A stretch of DNA of 64,000 bases from contig NZ_LR134383.1 in the NCBI RefSeq assembly GCF_900637635.1, positions 62,001 through 126,000 of the forward strand, given 5' to 3'. The position numbers and the translations under genes were made by a program. Below are positions 19,688-29,314 of the stretch, piece by piece. Within the stretch, counting starts at the first letter, position 1, and every line of letters begins with the position of its first letter. Below the pieces are notes generated by a model that was given only the letters and a program-made list of their open reading frames with translations, had not been told where the DNA came from and ran no database searches. The DNA is from Legionella jordanis. Its GTDB lineage: Bacteria; Pseudomonadota; Gammaproteobacteria; Legionellales; Legionellaceae.

Positions 19688-20212
19688 ATGATTATTGATC
19701 GCGCCGGATACCGGCTAAATGTCGGCATTATTCTGGTGAATTTCTCAGGCCGGGTTTTTTGGGGAAGACGGCATGGTCACGATGCCTGGCAATTTCCCCA
19801 AGGCGGGTTGGCAACAGGTGAAACTGCTTTGGAAGCCATGTTCCGGGAGTTGAAGGAAGAAGTTGGATTGGATAAGGAAGATATTGAAGTTCTAGGTTCA
19901 ACCAAGCGCTGGTTGAAGTACCGTCTACCCAAACAATATCTGCGTCACGGAAGCGAGCCTTTGGTAATAGGCCAAAAGCAAAAATGGTATTTGTTAAAGT
20001 TAATTGCTTCAGAGCAAAAAATTCGTTTGGACTTGAGCGATTCACCTGAGTTTGATAGTTGGCGCTGGATTGATTACCACGAACCACAAGAGCAGGTTAT
20101 TTTCTTTAAACGACAAGTTTATTCTCAGGCCATGAAAGAACTTGAATACCTGTTAAAAAGGAGGCGCACCCCCTATGGCGCCCGTCGTAAGCGAGGTAAT
20201 CATAATCGATAA
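19688..20212 (+). CDS. rppH: RNA pyrophosphohydrolase
   Basis: RppH removes pyrophosphate from 5'-triphosphate mRNAs and so triggers RNase E-dependent decay. The Nudix box is complete: GGLATGETALEAMFREL continuing into KEEVGL (G-x5-E-x7-RELKEEVG), and the N-terminal YRLNVGIILVN and WQFPQGG are typical. The 174 residues and basic Arg-rich tail match the family. The stop is immediately followed by the ptsP ATG, the same rppH-ptsP pairing found in Escherichia coli. Confidence 0.96.
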   Translation: MIIDRAGYRLNVGIILVNFSGRVFWGRRHGHDAWQFPQGGLATGETALEAMFRELKEEVGLDKEDIEVLGSTKRWLKYRLPKQYLRHGSEPLVIGQKQKWYLLKLIASEQKIRLDLSDSPEFDSWRWIDYHEPQEQVIFFKRQVYSQAMKELEYLLKRRRTPYGARRKRGNHNR

Positions 20213-22516
20213 ATGTTAAAAATACTAAAACGAATCGTTCAAGATGTAACTACAGCAAATCACCTCGATGAGGCATTAACTATTTTAGTGCAAAGAGTGC
20301 GCAAAGCCGTTAATGCTGAAGCCGTATCCGTTTATCTTATTGATAACAAACACGCTGAATACGTTCTGATTGCCACAGAGGGATTAAACAACCAGGCGAT
20401 TTCCAGAGTTCGCGTCAGCCTTGATCATGGTTTAATCGGCCTGGTGGGTCGACGTGAAGAACCCATTAACATTGAAGACGCTCCATCTCATCCTGATTTC
20501 CATGACAACCCTTTGTTAGGTGAGCATCATTTAAAAGGTTTTCTCGGTGTTCCTATTATCCAACACCGCAAACTTTATGGGGTGATAACGGCCCAGCAGG
20601 CTGAGGAACGATGCTTTGATGATGCCGAGGAGGCTTTTCTCATCACGCTTGCAGCTCAGCTGGGTGGAATTATTGCGCATGCCGAGGCCACTGGGGAACT
20701 TGCTGTTTTAACCCAGCCACAGCTTAAGGGAGCTAGCGCAAATAACAGCAAACTGGAGGTGCCCTCCACCGCTTTGGTGGGCGTCGGGTGCGTACCAGGA
20801 GTCGGTATTGGTACCGCAGTTGTTATTTATCCTCCGGCTGACATTGACGCGGTTCCTCGTCAAATGGTGGAGAACATCGAAGAAGAGATCATTGCTTTTT
20901 TTGAAGCCCTTCAAGCCGCTCGCGAAGACATGCTGCGCCTAAGCCGCCGTATGAAAACTACTGTGGCTGAAGACGAACACGCTCTTTTTGATGTTTATTT
21001 GCGCATCCTTGACAAGGAAAGCTTAGGCGCAGAAGTTGAGCAGGTAATTCGCGAGGAACATTTGAGTGCTCAAGCTGCCTTATCAGTGGTGATTAAAAAA
21101 CACGTGCAGCAATTTGAAGACATGGAAGATGAATACCTTCGTGAACGTGCAAGCGATTTTCGCGATTTAGGACGCCGGGTTTTAGCTGAGCTGCAATTGT
21201 CACAGCGCGAAGAAATTGTTTACCCGCGACGCACTGTCTTAATTGGTGAGGAAATTACTGCTTCTGTTCTTGCGGAAGTCCCGGAAGGCCAATTGGCAGG
21301 AATTGTGTCTGCAAAAGGGGCAAACAATTCCCATGTAGCCATTTTGGCTCGAGCACTCGGTGTACCCACTGTCATGGGCGTGCGCGGCTTAAAGGTAGAG
21401 CAAATGTCCCGTCGTGCTGTAGTGGTTGATGGTTATTATGGTCATCTTTATATTTCACCATCAAGAACCGTACTGGCTGAGTTTAAAAAGCTGGCGCAAG
21501 AAGAGGATGAATTAAACCAGAGCCTCGTAAGCTTAAGAGATAAGCCTGCTGAAACTTTGGATAATTACCGGGTATCACTGCAGGTCAATACGGGCTTGGC
21601 CATGGATGCGGGCTTGTCGTTAAGTGTGGGTGCTGAAGGAGTGGGTCTTTATCGTTCCGAAGTTCCATTTATGAGCCGGGATCGCTTTCCTTCGGAGGAC
21701 GAGCAATACATTATTTATCGGCAAATTCTTAAAGCTTTTGCACCTCGCTTCGTAACCATGCGCACTTTAGACATTGGCGGTGATAAAATACTTCCTTATT
21801 TTCCCGTTGAGGAAGATAACCCTTATTTAGGCTGGCGTGGCATTCGCGTCACGCTTGATCACCCTGATGTGTTTTTAATGCAGGTTCGGGCGATGATGAG
21901 AGCCAGTGAAGAATTAAACAACCTGCGCATCATGTTGCCCATGGTCACCACACTTAGTGAAGTGGAAGAAGCCTCCTATTTACTTGATCAGGCATTTAAG
22001 GAATTGCTGGAAGAAGGCTGTCGTATAGAAAAGCCCAAGCTAGGGGTCATGATCGAAGTTCCCGCGGCCGTCTATCTTGCTCGAGAGTTAGCAAAACGGG
22101 TGGAGTTTATTTCAGTCGGCAGCAATGACCTGACGCAATACTTGTTAGCCGTGGATCGAAATAATTCTCGTGTCGCAGGACTATACGATGCCTTTCATCC
22201 TGCCATGCTGCGCACACTAATGAAAGTGGTAGAAGGAGGCCATGCAGCAGGTGTTGAGGTCAGCATTTGTGGTGAAATGGCCAGTGATCCTTTGGCCGTC
22301 ATATTATTGTTGGCTATGGGTTATGATACCTTGAGTATGAATTCCACCAGTTTGCCGCGAATCAAGTGGGTAATTCGCAATATTTCGCTTGCCTATGCGC
22401 GGAAAATACTAGCCGATGTGCTTGAATTGGAACACCCTGCTGAAATTAGACTTTATTTGCAAAAAGCCTTGGAGGAAGAAGGTTTGGGTGGTTTAATTCG
22501 AGCTGGGAAATCGTAA
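20213..22516 (+). CDS. ptsP: Phosphoenolpyruvate-protein phosphotransferase PtsP (EI-Ntr)
   Basis: EI-Ntr starts the nitrogen-related phosphotransfer chain EI-Ntr to NPr to EIIA-Ntr, which is regulatory rather than sugar-importing. Residues 1-165 form a GAF domain. The phosphohistidine domain shows GANNSHVAILARALGVPTV with the active His, and the C-terminal PEP-binding barrel shows SVGSNDLTQYLLAVDRNN and the active Cys in ICGEMASDP. The length of 767 residues is normal. It begins with no gap after rppH and overlaps the next start (TAATG). Confidence 0.96.
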   Translation: MLKILKRIVQDVTTANHLDEALTILVQRVRKAVNAEAVSVYLIDNKHAEYVLIATEGLNNQAISRVRVSLDHGLIGLVGRREEPINIEDAPSHPDFHDNPLLGEHHLKGFLGVPIIQHRKLYGVITAQQAEERCFDDAEEAFLITLAAQLGGIIAHAEATGELAVLTQPQLKGASANNSKLEVPSTALVGVGCVPGVGIGTAVVIYPPADIDAVPRQMVENIEEEIIAFFEALQAAREDMLRLSRRMKTTVAEDEHALFDVYLRILDKESLGAEVEQVIREEHLSAQAALSVVIKKHVQQFEDMEDEYLRERASDFRDLGRRVLAELQLSQREEIVYPRRTVLIGEEITASVLAEVPEGQLAGIVSAKGANNSHVAILARALGVPTVMGVRGLKVEQMSRRAVVVDGYYGHLYISPSRTVLAEFKKLAQEEDELNQSLVSLRDKPAETLDNYRVSLQVNTGLAMDAGLSLSVGAEGVGLYRSEVPFMSRDRFPSEDEQYIIYRQILKAFAPRFVTMRTLDIGGDKILPYFPVEEDNPYLGWRGIRVTLDHPDVFLMQVRAMMRASEELNNLRIMLPMVTTLSEVEEASYLLDQAFKELLEEGCRIEKPKLGVMIEVPAAVYLARELAKRVEFISVGSNDLTQYLLAVDRNNSRVAGLYDAFHPAMLRTLMKVVEGGHAAGVEVSICGEMASDPLAVILLLAMGYDTLSMNSTSLPRIKWVIRNISLAYARKILADVLELEHPAEIRLYLQKALEEEGLGGLIRAGKS

Positions 22517-23319
22517 TGTTGGCGCTGGCGATGAGCGGTGGATTATATGCTGTGACTGGCTGTTTGGCTGGTTTTTTAGCGGGTGTGCTGGGCATTGGGG
22601 GAGGAATCATTTTGGTTCCAGCTCTCGTTTTTATTTTTCAGCACAATCCCGATATACCTTCTCATCTGGTGATGCACCTGGCTGCTGGAAGCTCGTTGGC
22701 CGTTATGTTTTTAACGTCACAATCCTCCATTCGCGCTCATCATCAATTAAATGGCATCTCATGGGATGTTTTTCGCCTCCTCTGGCCTGGTTTGGCACTA
22801 GGTAGCATTTCAGGGGTCTTATGTGCTAATTTTTTGTCAAGAGGCTTGCTGCAAGGCATATTGGCCCTATTCTTATTGTTTGTTGCCGGAAGAATGATTT
22901 TTAATCCTGCTTTCTCCAGCACTGAACCTGCTTTTCCACGCCTCTGGATTAATCGCTCAATCAGTTTTTCAATTGGATTTATCTCAGGGTTACTGGGGAT
23001 TGGAGGAGGGACCTTGGTCATTCCCTACTTGCAGTACTGTGGGGTTGAGTTGCGAAAAACAATAGCACTTTCCGCTTTGGCCACCATGACGATTGCATTG
23101 GTGGGCATGCTGGCTTCTGTCATGACGGGTTGGTCCGAAGAAGGCCTTCCTTCTTACAGCACAGGTTATGTATATTGGCCGGCTGTCATCAGTTTGGCCT
23201 TGCTCAGTAGCATTTTCGCTCCCCTGGGAGCTAAAATGGCTTATCTAATACCAACGAAGCAGTTAAAGTATGGTTTCGTTATTCTATTGCTAATCGTTGC
23301 ACTGGATTTAATGGTTTAG
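22516..23319 (+). CDS. TSUP-family (TauE/SafE) membrane transporter
   Basis: TSUP proteins move sulfur-containing or organic anions across the inner membrane. The 267 residues contain about eight transmembrane helices arranged as two repeats, each marked by a glycine motif: GVLGIGGGIILVPAL near residue 24 and GLLGIGGGTLVIPYL near residue 157. The ATG overlaps the ptsP stop by one base. The substrate cannot be told from sequence. The position between ptsP and lgt is conserved in several gammaproteobacteria. Confidence 0.9.
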   Translation: MLALAMSGGLYAVTGCLAGFLAGVLGIGGGIILVPALVFIFQHNPDIPSHLVMHLAAGSSLAVMFLTSQSSIRAHHQLNGISWDVFRLLWPGLALGSISGVLCANFLSRGLLQGILALFLLFVAGRMIFNPAFSSTEPAFPRLWINRSISFSIGFISGLLGIGGGTLVIPYLQYCGVELRKTIALSALATMTIALVGMLASVMTGWSEEGLPSYSTGYVYWPAVISLALLSSIFAPLGAKMAYLIPTKQLKYGFVILLLIVALDLMV

Positions 23320-23346
23320 GACAACTAACTTTTATGAGGCATTTGA

Positions 23347-24117
23347 ATGCTGCACTATCCAATCATTGACCCCGTTGCCTTTTCCCTGGGGCCTATTAAA
23401 GTCCATTGGTATGGACTGATGTATTTGCTAGGTTTCTTTTCAGCCTGGGTTCTCGCGCGTTTTAGAGCCAAACATTATCATTTGCCATGGACGAAAGAGC
23501 AGATTAGTGATTTGATTTTCTATGCCGCCCTGGGTGTCATTATTGGCGGCAGAGTAGGCTATATGCTTTTCTACAACAGCGCACAATTTTTTACCCAACC
23601 CTGGATTTTATTTAAATTATGGGAAGGTGGAATGTCTTTCCATGGCGGGCTTCTGGGAGTCGCACTGGCCTTGTGGATTTTTTCAAGAAAATTCAAAAAA
23701 CCTTTTCTGGAAGTTGGGGATTTCATTGCCCCTTTAGTGCCACTTGGTCTTGCGGCTGGACGTGCTGGGAATTTCATCAATGGCGAATTGTGGGGGCGCG
23801 TTAGCGATGTCCCTTGGGCAATGGTTTTTCCTCATTCGGATGGCTTGCCAAGGCATCCTTCGCAACTCTATGAGTTGGGTATGGAAGGAGTCTTATTGTT
23901 TATTCTGGTTTGGTGGTATGCCTCCAAGCCGCGGCCAGCCGGTTGTGTATCTGCGGTATTTTTAATTGGTTATGCCATTTGCAGGCTTTGCGCCGAATTC
24001 TTCCGCGAGCCGGATGTACAATTGGGCTTTATTGCCTTCGATTGGTTGACTATGGGACAATTGCTGTCAATTCCAATGTTGATAGCCGGCATATGGCTAT
24101 GGTGGGCTAAGCGATGA
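23347..24117 (+). CDS. lgt: Prolipoprotein diacylglyceryl transferase
   Basis: Lgt transfers diacylglycerol from phosphatidylglycerol to the lipobox cysteine, the first step of lipoprotein maturation in the inner membrane. The signature [14 protein letters not shown] is present near residues 138-151, as are HGGLLG and the C-terminal REPD segment. Seven transmembrane helices are expected in 256 residues. The gene overlaps thyA by four bases, the widespread lgt-thyA pairing. Confidence 0.97.
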   Translation: MLHYPIIDPVAFSLGPIKVHWYGLMYLLGFFSAWVLARFRAKHYHLPWTKEQISDLIFYAALGVIIGGRVGYMLFYNSAQFFTQPWILFKLWEGGMSFHGGLLGVALALWIFSRKFKKPFLEVGDFIAPLVPLGLAAGRAGNFINGELWGRVSDVPWAMVFPHSDGLPRHPSQLYELGMEGVLLFILVWWYASKPRPAGCVSAVFLIGYAICRLCAEFFREPDVQLGFIAFDWLTMGQLLSIPMLIAGIWLWWAKR

Positions 24118-24908
24118 AAACTTATTTAAACCTGTTAGATCATATCCTCACTCATGGCACGCAAAAAACAGATAGAACCGGCACCGGGACTCTGTCTGTT
24201 TTTGGCTATCAAATGCGTTTTGATTTGCGCGAAGGCTTCCCTTTGCTTACCACCAAAAAATTACATACCCGCAGCATCATTCACGAATTGCTTTGGTTTT
24301 TACGTGGTGATACGAACATCGCCTATCTGCATGAGCATGGCGTGAGTATTTGGGATGAGTGGGCTGACAGCAATGGCGATTTAGGGCCTATTTATGGGCA
24401 TCAATGGCGCTCCTGGCCCACATCCGATGGACGTCATATTGATCAGCTCGCAGAAGTGCTTGAACAAATTAAAAGCAATCCAGACTCACGCCGTCTATTG
24501 GTGAGCTCCTGGAATGTCGGTGAGCTGGACAAAATGGCTTTAATGCCATGCCACGCGCTGTTTCAGTTTTATGTTGCGAATAAACGATTGTCCTGTCAGC
24601 TATACCAGCGTTCTGCCGATGTGTTTTTAGGCGTCCCTTTTAACATCGCCTCCTACGCGCTGTTAACGCATATGGTTGCCCAGCAATGCGATTTGGATGT
24701 GGGTGATTTCATTTGGACAGGAGGGGATTGCCACCTTTATTTAAATCATTTAGAGCAAGCTCGTACCCAGCTTCAGCGAGAACCTTTTCCTCTCCCTAGG
24801 CTTGAAATCAGACGAAAACCTTCTTCTTTATTTGATTATCAATTTGCGGACTTTGAAATATTGGATTATCAGGCGCATCCTTCCATTAAAGCGCCTATTG
24901 CGGTTTGA
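24114..24908 (+). CDS. thyA: Thymidylate synthase
   Basis: ThyA methylates dUMP to dTMP with methylene-THF, producing dihydrofolate. The catalytic cysteine is in [12 protein letters not shown], the phosphate-binding arginines in [12 protein letters not shown] and [19 protein letters not shown], and the folate-binding C-terminus is present as KAPIAV. The length of 264 residues equals the Escherichia coli enzyme. It ends the rppH-ptsP-TSUP-lgt-thyA run. Confidence 0.98.
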   Translation: MKTYLNLLDHILTHGTQKTDRTGTGTLSVFGYQMRFDLREGFPLLTTKKLHTRSIIHELLWFLRGDTNIAYLHEHGVSIWDEWADSNGDLGPIYGHQWRSWPTSDGRHIDQLAEVLEQIKSNPDSRRLLVSSWNVGELDKMALMPCHALFQFYVANKRLSCQLYQRSADVFLGVPFNIASYALLTHMVAQQCDLDVGDFIWTGGDCHLYLNHLEQARTQLQREPFPLPRLEIRRKPSSLFDYQFADFEILDYQAHPSIKAPIAV

Positions 24909-24993
24909 TGCGAGCCATTTCAGGGAATGGCCGCATGAGGGAATGCCGTGAACGGGATAACCCTTTTGCGATTCAATCCAGGGCTATACGATT

Positions 24994-25680
24994 TTAAAGA
25001 GATGGTGTATCAGTTGAGCCTTGAAATGATTCTTCCCTGTGTTGCCTTTGACTTAGCCCATACACCAATAAAAATTGCGCCATAAAATAACTCAACATAA
25101 CCAGAAAATTGGCCAAGGGATGATTTAAGAACACAAATTGGTTTAAAGCCAAAATGAAGTCTGAGGACAGAAAAATACAGGCTCCGCCAATAATAAAGGC
25201 CGCGTTCTGTTGCACTTGAAAGGCACTGAACACCATCAAGGTTAAAAACAGCAAATAGATGCTGACTGGAATCAGCATGTTGCCCAAATAAAAAGACAAG
25301 TACCAGTAACTGCAAGCAATAAATAGCAACACAATCGAAAAATAAAATAGACGTTTAATTTGAAAACGTGAGTCTTGGTAATAAAGAACGATGTAGGCGC
25401 AATGGGCCAGCATAAAACTCAAAATTCCTCCCTCCAGAGCCATTCTAATCGGCAAGGTCAGGATGACATCTCCGAGTAATGAACAACCGAGTGCTGCATA
25501 CAGCAGGAGCCTTACTGAGGATTTGGCCATTGACTGCCAAACAAGAATAATAAGAAAAATAATCGGCATGGGCTTTAATACGGTAGTGACTGGGTATTGA
25601 ATAAATGGGAGAAGAGATAAATACAGCAGTGAAGTCAGCAAGAATAAAACGATAATAATTTTTGAAGTCTTCCCTAACAT
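24994..25680 (-). CDS. YhhN/TMEM86-family membrane protein (lysoplasmalogenase-like)
   Basis: The 228-residue protein has about eight transmembrane helices. It shows family segments of YhhN/TMEM86 such as AALGCSLLGDVILTLP and ACIFLSSDFILALNQF, whose aspartates are the conserved acidic pair. Eukaryotic TMEM86 members hydrolyse the vinyl-ether bond of lysoplasmalogen; bacterial activity is known for only a few. AAGGACG lies six bases before the ATG. It is a single gene convergent with thyA. Confidence 0.82.
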   Translation of the reverse strand: MLGKTSKIIIVLFLLTSLLYLSLLPFIQYPVTTVLKPMPIIFLIILVWQSMAKSSVRLLLYAALGCSLLGDVILTLPIRMALEGGILSFMLAHCAYIVLYYQDSRFQIKRLFYFSIVLLFIACSYWYLSFYLGNMLIPVSIYLLFLTLMVFSAFQVQQNAAFIIGGACIFLSSDFILALNQFVFLNHPLANFLVMLSYFMAQFLLVYGLSQRQHREESFQGSTDTPSL

Positions 25681-25827
25681 AGCACGTCCTTAATTTAGGC
25701 TTTCAAGCTTTGCCATAGCTTTCTTGAAATTGTTGCTAACCAGTGTAGCGGAGGAGGTTTCAGGAGACCAGAATTTTCATAGGACTAAATGAGAAACTCT
25801 CAGGCGGTTGTTCCAGCCACAGGAATG

Positions 25828-25849
25828 AAGCCATTTGTCCAAATGGCTT
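25828..25849. repeat. Perfect palindrome upstream of a small secreted protein gene
   Basis: AAGCCATTTG and its reverse complement CAAATGGCTT are separated by two bases, about 60 bases before the gene at 25910. It could be an operator or a short hairpin; there is only a weak T-run. Confidence 0.4.
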
Positions 25850-25909
25850 GTCTTATTTGCCTGCTAATGGTTTAATATCGTCCTTCCTGTTCTTTTTTTG
25901 GATATAAGC

Positions 25910-26179
25910 ATGAAAAAAATCGCCCTTTTCGTTTTGGCCAGTTTGTTTATTTCATTGGGATATGCCAGTAAGCTCAGCAAGTTCTTTGACAAAATGGACG
26001 CTGAAGATAAGGCACGTCAACAACGCGAATGGCAACAGGACATGAACTTTCAGGATTTTGCCTTTCGTTTGGATAAACGCTATGTCGACGATCGTGGGGA
26101 GCGTTGTCGAGATTATGTGTTTCGTTCGCGCAGTAATCCTTACCGCCATGGGTATTTCACCGTTTGTGATGAACGTTAA
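25910..26179 (+). CDS. Small secreted protein, unknown
   Basis: An 89-residue protein starting MKKIALFVLASLFISLGYAS, a clear Sec signal peptide with probable cleavage near residue 20. The mature part is charged and has two cysteines that could form a disulfide (one in RCRDYVF, one in VCDER). A TTG start at 25898 is possible, but the ATG gives a canonical signal peptide. It is monocistronic. The family is not recognised; a periplasmic protein is likely. Confidence 0.75.
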   Translation: MKKIALFVLASLFISLGYASKLSKFFDKMDAEDKARQQREWQQDMNFQDFAFRLDKRYVDDRGERCRDYVFRSRSNPYRHGYFTVCDER

Positions 26180-26208
26180 TCTTAAAATGGCAGGGATTGC
26201 CTAAATAA

Positions 26209-26604
26209 TTAATTAAATAATTGTCGAATGGAGTCCGGGAGCACCACGGATTTATTCTCAAGATAATTAACCCAAACAATCTTGCTTGTTCCCTGAGTCA
26301 TTAAGGTTTCATTTTGAAAAATCTCGTGATCCATCATGAAACTGGAATTCCCAAGGCTATGAACACTACTCACAAGAGTCAATGTCGCGGGATAGACGAT
26401 GGGTTTTAGGAATGTACAAGCCACATGAATAACTACTGGTCCAACGGATTGTTTCATATCCATGTGCAGGCTTTCCAGCCACTCGATTCTTGATTGTTGA
26501 AAATAATCAAAGTAACGGCCATTGTTAACATGCCCCAAGGCATCCATGTCGCCCCATTCAATTGAAAAAATTCGCTTATGTACTGCAATTTTTTGATCGG
26601 TCAT
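26209..26604 (-). CDS. Hotdog-fold acyl-CoA thioesterase (YbgC/4HBT type)
   Basis: A 131-residue 4HBT hotdog protein. The active-site segment WGDMDALGHVNNGRYFDYFQ carries the conserved Asp and the HVNN turn of 4-hydroxybenzoyl-CoA-type thioesterases. The substrate, probably a short or branched acyl-CoA, cannot be inferred. The start overlaps the priA stop by four bases, making it the last gene of the midA-PTPS-priA run. Confidence 0.88.
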   Translation of the reverse strand: MTDQKIAVHKRIFSIEWGDMDALGHVNNGRYFDYFQQSRIEWLESLHMDMKQSVGPVVIHVACTFLKPIVYPATLTLVSSVHSLGNSSFMMDHEIFQNETLMTQGTSKIVWVNYLENKSVVLPDSIRQLFN

Positions 26605-28799
26605 GATAAATCCATTGGATCAATGTCCACGTTCCAGTTTACCTGCTTGCCTAGTTTGTTTATTGTTAACCACTCCCTAATCTGCGTCAATCGTGTTTGC
26701 AATATTTTGCGCGAAGGGGCTTTGATTAATAATTGCATGCGGTATAAATGGGCCTTACGTGCCAGAGGAGCCGGAGCAGGGCCTAAAATGGTCAATCCTG
26801 CAAGCATGAGTTGTTCTTTCAGTAGATGAAGAAAAGAAAGCACGTTTTGAGCTATCTTGCCCTGGGCGCGTACCAATGCTAAAAAATGATAAGGAGGAAG
26901 CTGAGCTTGTTCTCTATGAGCCAACAAGGATTGGCTAAACGCTTCATAACCCTGCTGGATAAGCAAATTCAATAAAGGATGATGAGGAAGATGGGTTTGA
27001 ATCAAAACTTGACCGGCTTGCTCGGCTCGTCCGGCGCGACCGGCAACTTGCGTTAATAATTGGCCCAGTCGTTCCAAAGCGCGAAAATCTTGATTATAAA
27101 AACCAGCATCTGCGTCAAGAACAACGACCAAAGTTAACTTTGGAAAATGATGCCCTTTGGCCAACATTTGCGTCCCTACAATCAATTGTGCCTCCCCGCG
27201 ATTAATTTGCTCCAGCCGTTCATCCAAAGCATGTTTTCTCTGTACTTCATCGCGATCGATACGCAACAGGGTGGTGTTTGGGAAATGCTGGCTTAAGTAT
27301 TCATGAATTCTTTGTGTTCCGGCACCGATAGGAATGAGTTCCTTATTTTGGCATGCCTTACAAGAATGAGGAATGGCAGTCATCAAGCCGCAATGATGGC
27401 AAATGAGGCGCCCAGATTGCCGATGGAGGGTGAGATGGCTATCACAAGCCGAACAATCAGCAATCCAGCCGCAGTCATGGCAGAGTAAAACGGGTGAGTA
27501 GCCTCGGCGGTTAATAAAAACAAGCACCTGGTTGCCATGGTTTAGGTGTTGGCCAATCAGCGTTAGTGTTTGTGCGGCCAATCCCTGTTGCAGTGGTTTG
27601 TTGCGAACATCCAGCAGTTGAAAATGCAGGGGGGTTTTACTAATTGCTTTTGAATTTAAACGTAATAACTGATACTTGTTTTGAGCGCAATTGTGCAAAC
27701 TTTCAAGACTTGGGGTGGCCGAGCCTAAGATAATGGGAATGTCGGCTCTTTGTGCTCGAACCAGTGCTGTATCGCGAGCGGAATAACGAACCCCTTCCAT
27801 TTGTTTAAACGAAGAGTCGTGTTCTTCATCAATCACAATCAGGCCAAGGTTTGGCATTGGAGTAAAAATGGCTGTGCGTGTGCCGATAATCAATTGAATC
27901 AAATTATCCTTTGCCAATTGCCAGGCTGATTGCCGTTCACTTTCATTTAAACCGGAATGAATTACCGCCATGGGTTTGGAAAAGCGGGCACTGAACCGCT
28001 GCAGTAGTTGGGGGGTTAAGCCAATTTCCGGGACAAGCACCAAAACCTGCCTCCCTTGCGCTAAGACTTGCTCTATCACCTGCAGATATACTTCTGTTTT
28101 GCCGCTGCCTGTAACCCCATAAAGCAGAAAGCAACAATACTCATGCAGGCGCCTGCTAATTTCTTTAACGGCCTGCTCTTGTTCAGCATTTAAAGATAAG
28201 CGGCTGTTTTTTTCTGTGTCCGCCTGATGGGGGAAGTCAATTTCTTCACGCCTGCTAATGATTTGCTGCGCTAGCAAATGATCCAATTGCGTTTGGTTAA
28301 ACCCTTGCATTTTTAACTGCGCCTTGCTTGCGCTATGCTGCTGTGCCAGGAAATCAATGATGGCATGTTGCTTATGGGCTCTTGATGTAAGCAGTTTATG
28401 GGCTTCGCTGCTGGGCATAGTCAATTGGTAATAAATGTTTTTAGCTATCTGTATGGCTTTGCCTTGGCGGTAAACCTTAGGTAGTGCCAGGGGGAGAATT
28501 TCCGACAAGGGCGCTTGGTAATACTGAGCCACCCAACGGCACAAATTAAGCATGCTCTCAGGCATGACGGGCTCATTATCAAGGACCGTTTGAATCAATT
28601 TGAGCTCATGTATGGAAGAACTCTGTTGTTTGCCTATGATCAGTCCCAGCTTGGTTTGTTTGCGAAAGGGCACCATAACTCGTGCGCCGACACAAGCGGA
28701 TTGGTGGGGTGCTATGCTGTAATCAAAAAAATCTCGATGCGTATGCGGGATGCAGACTTGATATACCTCTGCAACAGGAGTTTGAATGTGCTTCTCCAT
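26601..28799 (-). CDS. priA: Primosomal replication-restart helicase PriA
   Basis: PriA recognises stalled forks and D-loops and reloads the replisome. The N-terminal fork-binding domain (residues 1-200) is followed by Walker A GVTGSGKTEVYLQ, the DEEH box VIDEEHDSSFK, helicase motifs (LVFINRRGYSPVLLC) and the zinc-binding cysteine pairs at about residues 440-480. The 732 residues match the family. It lies between the PTPS-like gene (14-base gap) and the overlapping thioesterase gene. Confidence 0.97.
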   Translation of the reverse strand: MEKHIQTPVAEVYQVCIPHTHRDFFDYSIAPHQSACVGARVMVPFRKQTKLGLIIGKQQSSSIHELKLIQTVLDNEPVMPESMLNLCRWVAQYYQAPLSEILPLALPKVYRQGKAIQIAKNIYYQLTMPSSEAHKLLTSRAHKQHAIIDFLAQQHSASKAQLKMQGFNQTQLDHLLAQQIISRREEIDFPHQADTEKNSRLSLNAEQEQAVKEISRRLHEYCCFLLYGVTGSGKTEVYLQVIEQVLAQGRQVLVLVPEIGLTPQLLQRFSARFSKPMAVIHSGLNESERQSAWQLAKDNLIQLIIGTRTAIFTPMPNLGLIVIDEEHDSSFKQMEGVRYSARDTALVRAQRADIPIILGSATPSLESLHNCAQNKYQLLRLNSKAISKTPLHFQLLDVRNKPLQQGLAAQTLTLIGQHLNHGNQVLVFINRRGYSPVLLCHDCGWIADCSACDSHLTLHRQSGRLICHHCGLMTAIPHSCKACQNKELIPIGAGTQRIHEYLSQHFPNTTLLRIDRDEVQRKHALDERLEQINRGEAQLIVGTQMLAKGHHFPKLTLVVVLDADAGFYNQDFRALERLGQLLTQVAGRAGRAEQAGQVLIQTHLPHHPLLNLLIQQGYEAFSQSLLAHREQAQLPPYHFLALVRAQGKIAQNVLSFLHLLKEQLMLAGLTILGPAPAPLARKAHLYRMQLLIKAPSRKILQTRLTQIREWLTINKLGKQVNWNVDIDPMDLS

Positions 28800-28813
28800 A
28801 AATAGTTAAGTCA

Positions 28814-29314
28814 TTATGCCTGCCGCTGCCAATCATGACTTGCAGACTGACCAGGTGCTGAAAACACTTTAACGACCACTTTTTCAATACGGTGTTTATC
28901 CAGCTCTTCCTTATCTTTAATCAATTCCTGAACAAACCAACGCGACAATTCCTCAACCGTAATATTGGTCAAAGGCATGAGGGTAACATCCTCTTTGAGA
29001 AAGGGTATCTTTTTATGATTAAAGGTAAAATAATAATAGTCATCGTCTTCGGCATACTGCAAGAAGGGAGAATATTGCGGCATCAAAAACGTTTGATTTA
29101 AGGAGCGGCATAATTTATGGATTCGTTCCTTATAATAACGATAGTCAAAGGTTAGCCCGTTTTCTTCTACCCAAGTGCTTAAAGCCAAATAAACCGCATA
29201 CATGTGGCCATGGAGCGGCTCACGCTCAGTCGCTGAGAAAATGGTTGTATGTCCTGCAGAAAACTTCATAGACTCTTTCTGCAATTCCACGGTTGTTAGG
29301 TATCTTTTCATCAT
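28814..29314 (-). CDS. 6-pyruvoyl-tetrahydropterin synthase family protein, PTPS-III-like (Glu instead of catalytic Cys)
   Basis: PTPS/QueD enzymes act on dihydroneopterin triphosphate. The zinc ligands are present: His22 in KFSAGH and His35/His37 in LHGH. The usual catalytic cysteine just before HGH is absent; instead the sequence reads EREPLHGH, with Glu32 three residues before the first His. This is the pattern of PTPS-III proteins, such as the Plasmodium enzyme, which cleave the side chain to 6-hydroxymethyl-dihydropterin and replace FolB in folate synthesis. The start overlaps the midA stop (ATGA). A pteridine reductase gene lies just beyond midA. Family membership is sure; the PTPS-III role is an inference from the motif. 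The protein is longer (166) than QueD (about 120). Confidence 0.85.
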   Translation of the reverse strand: MMKRYLTTVELQKESMKFSAGHTTIFSATEREPLHGHMYAVYLALSTWVEENGLTFDYRYYKERIHKLCRSLNQTFLMPQYSPFLQYAEDDDYYYFTFNHKKIPFLKEDVTLMPLTNITVEELSRWFVQELIKDKEELDKHRIEKVVVKVFSAPGQSASHDWQRQA

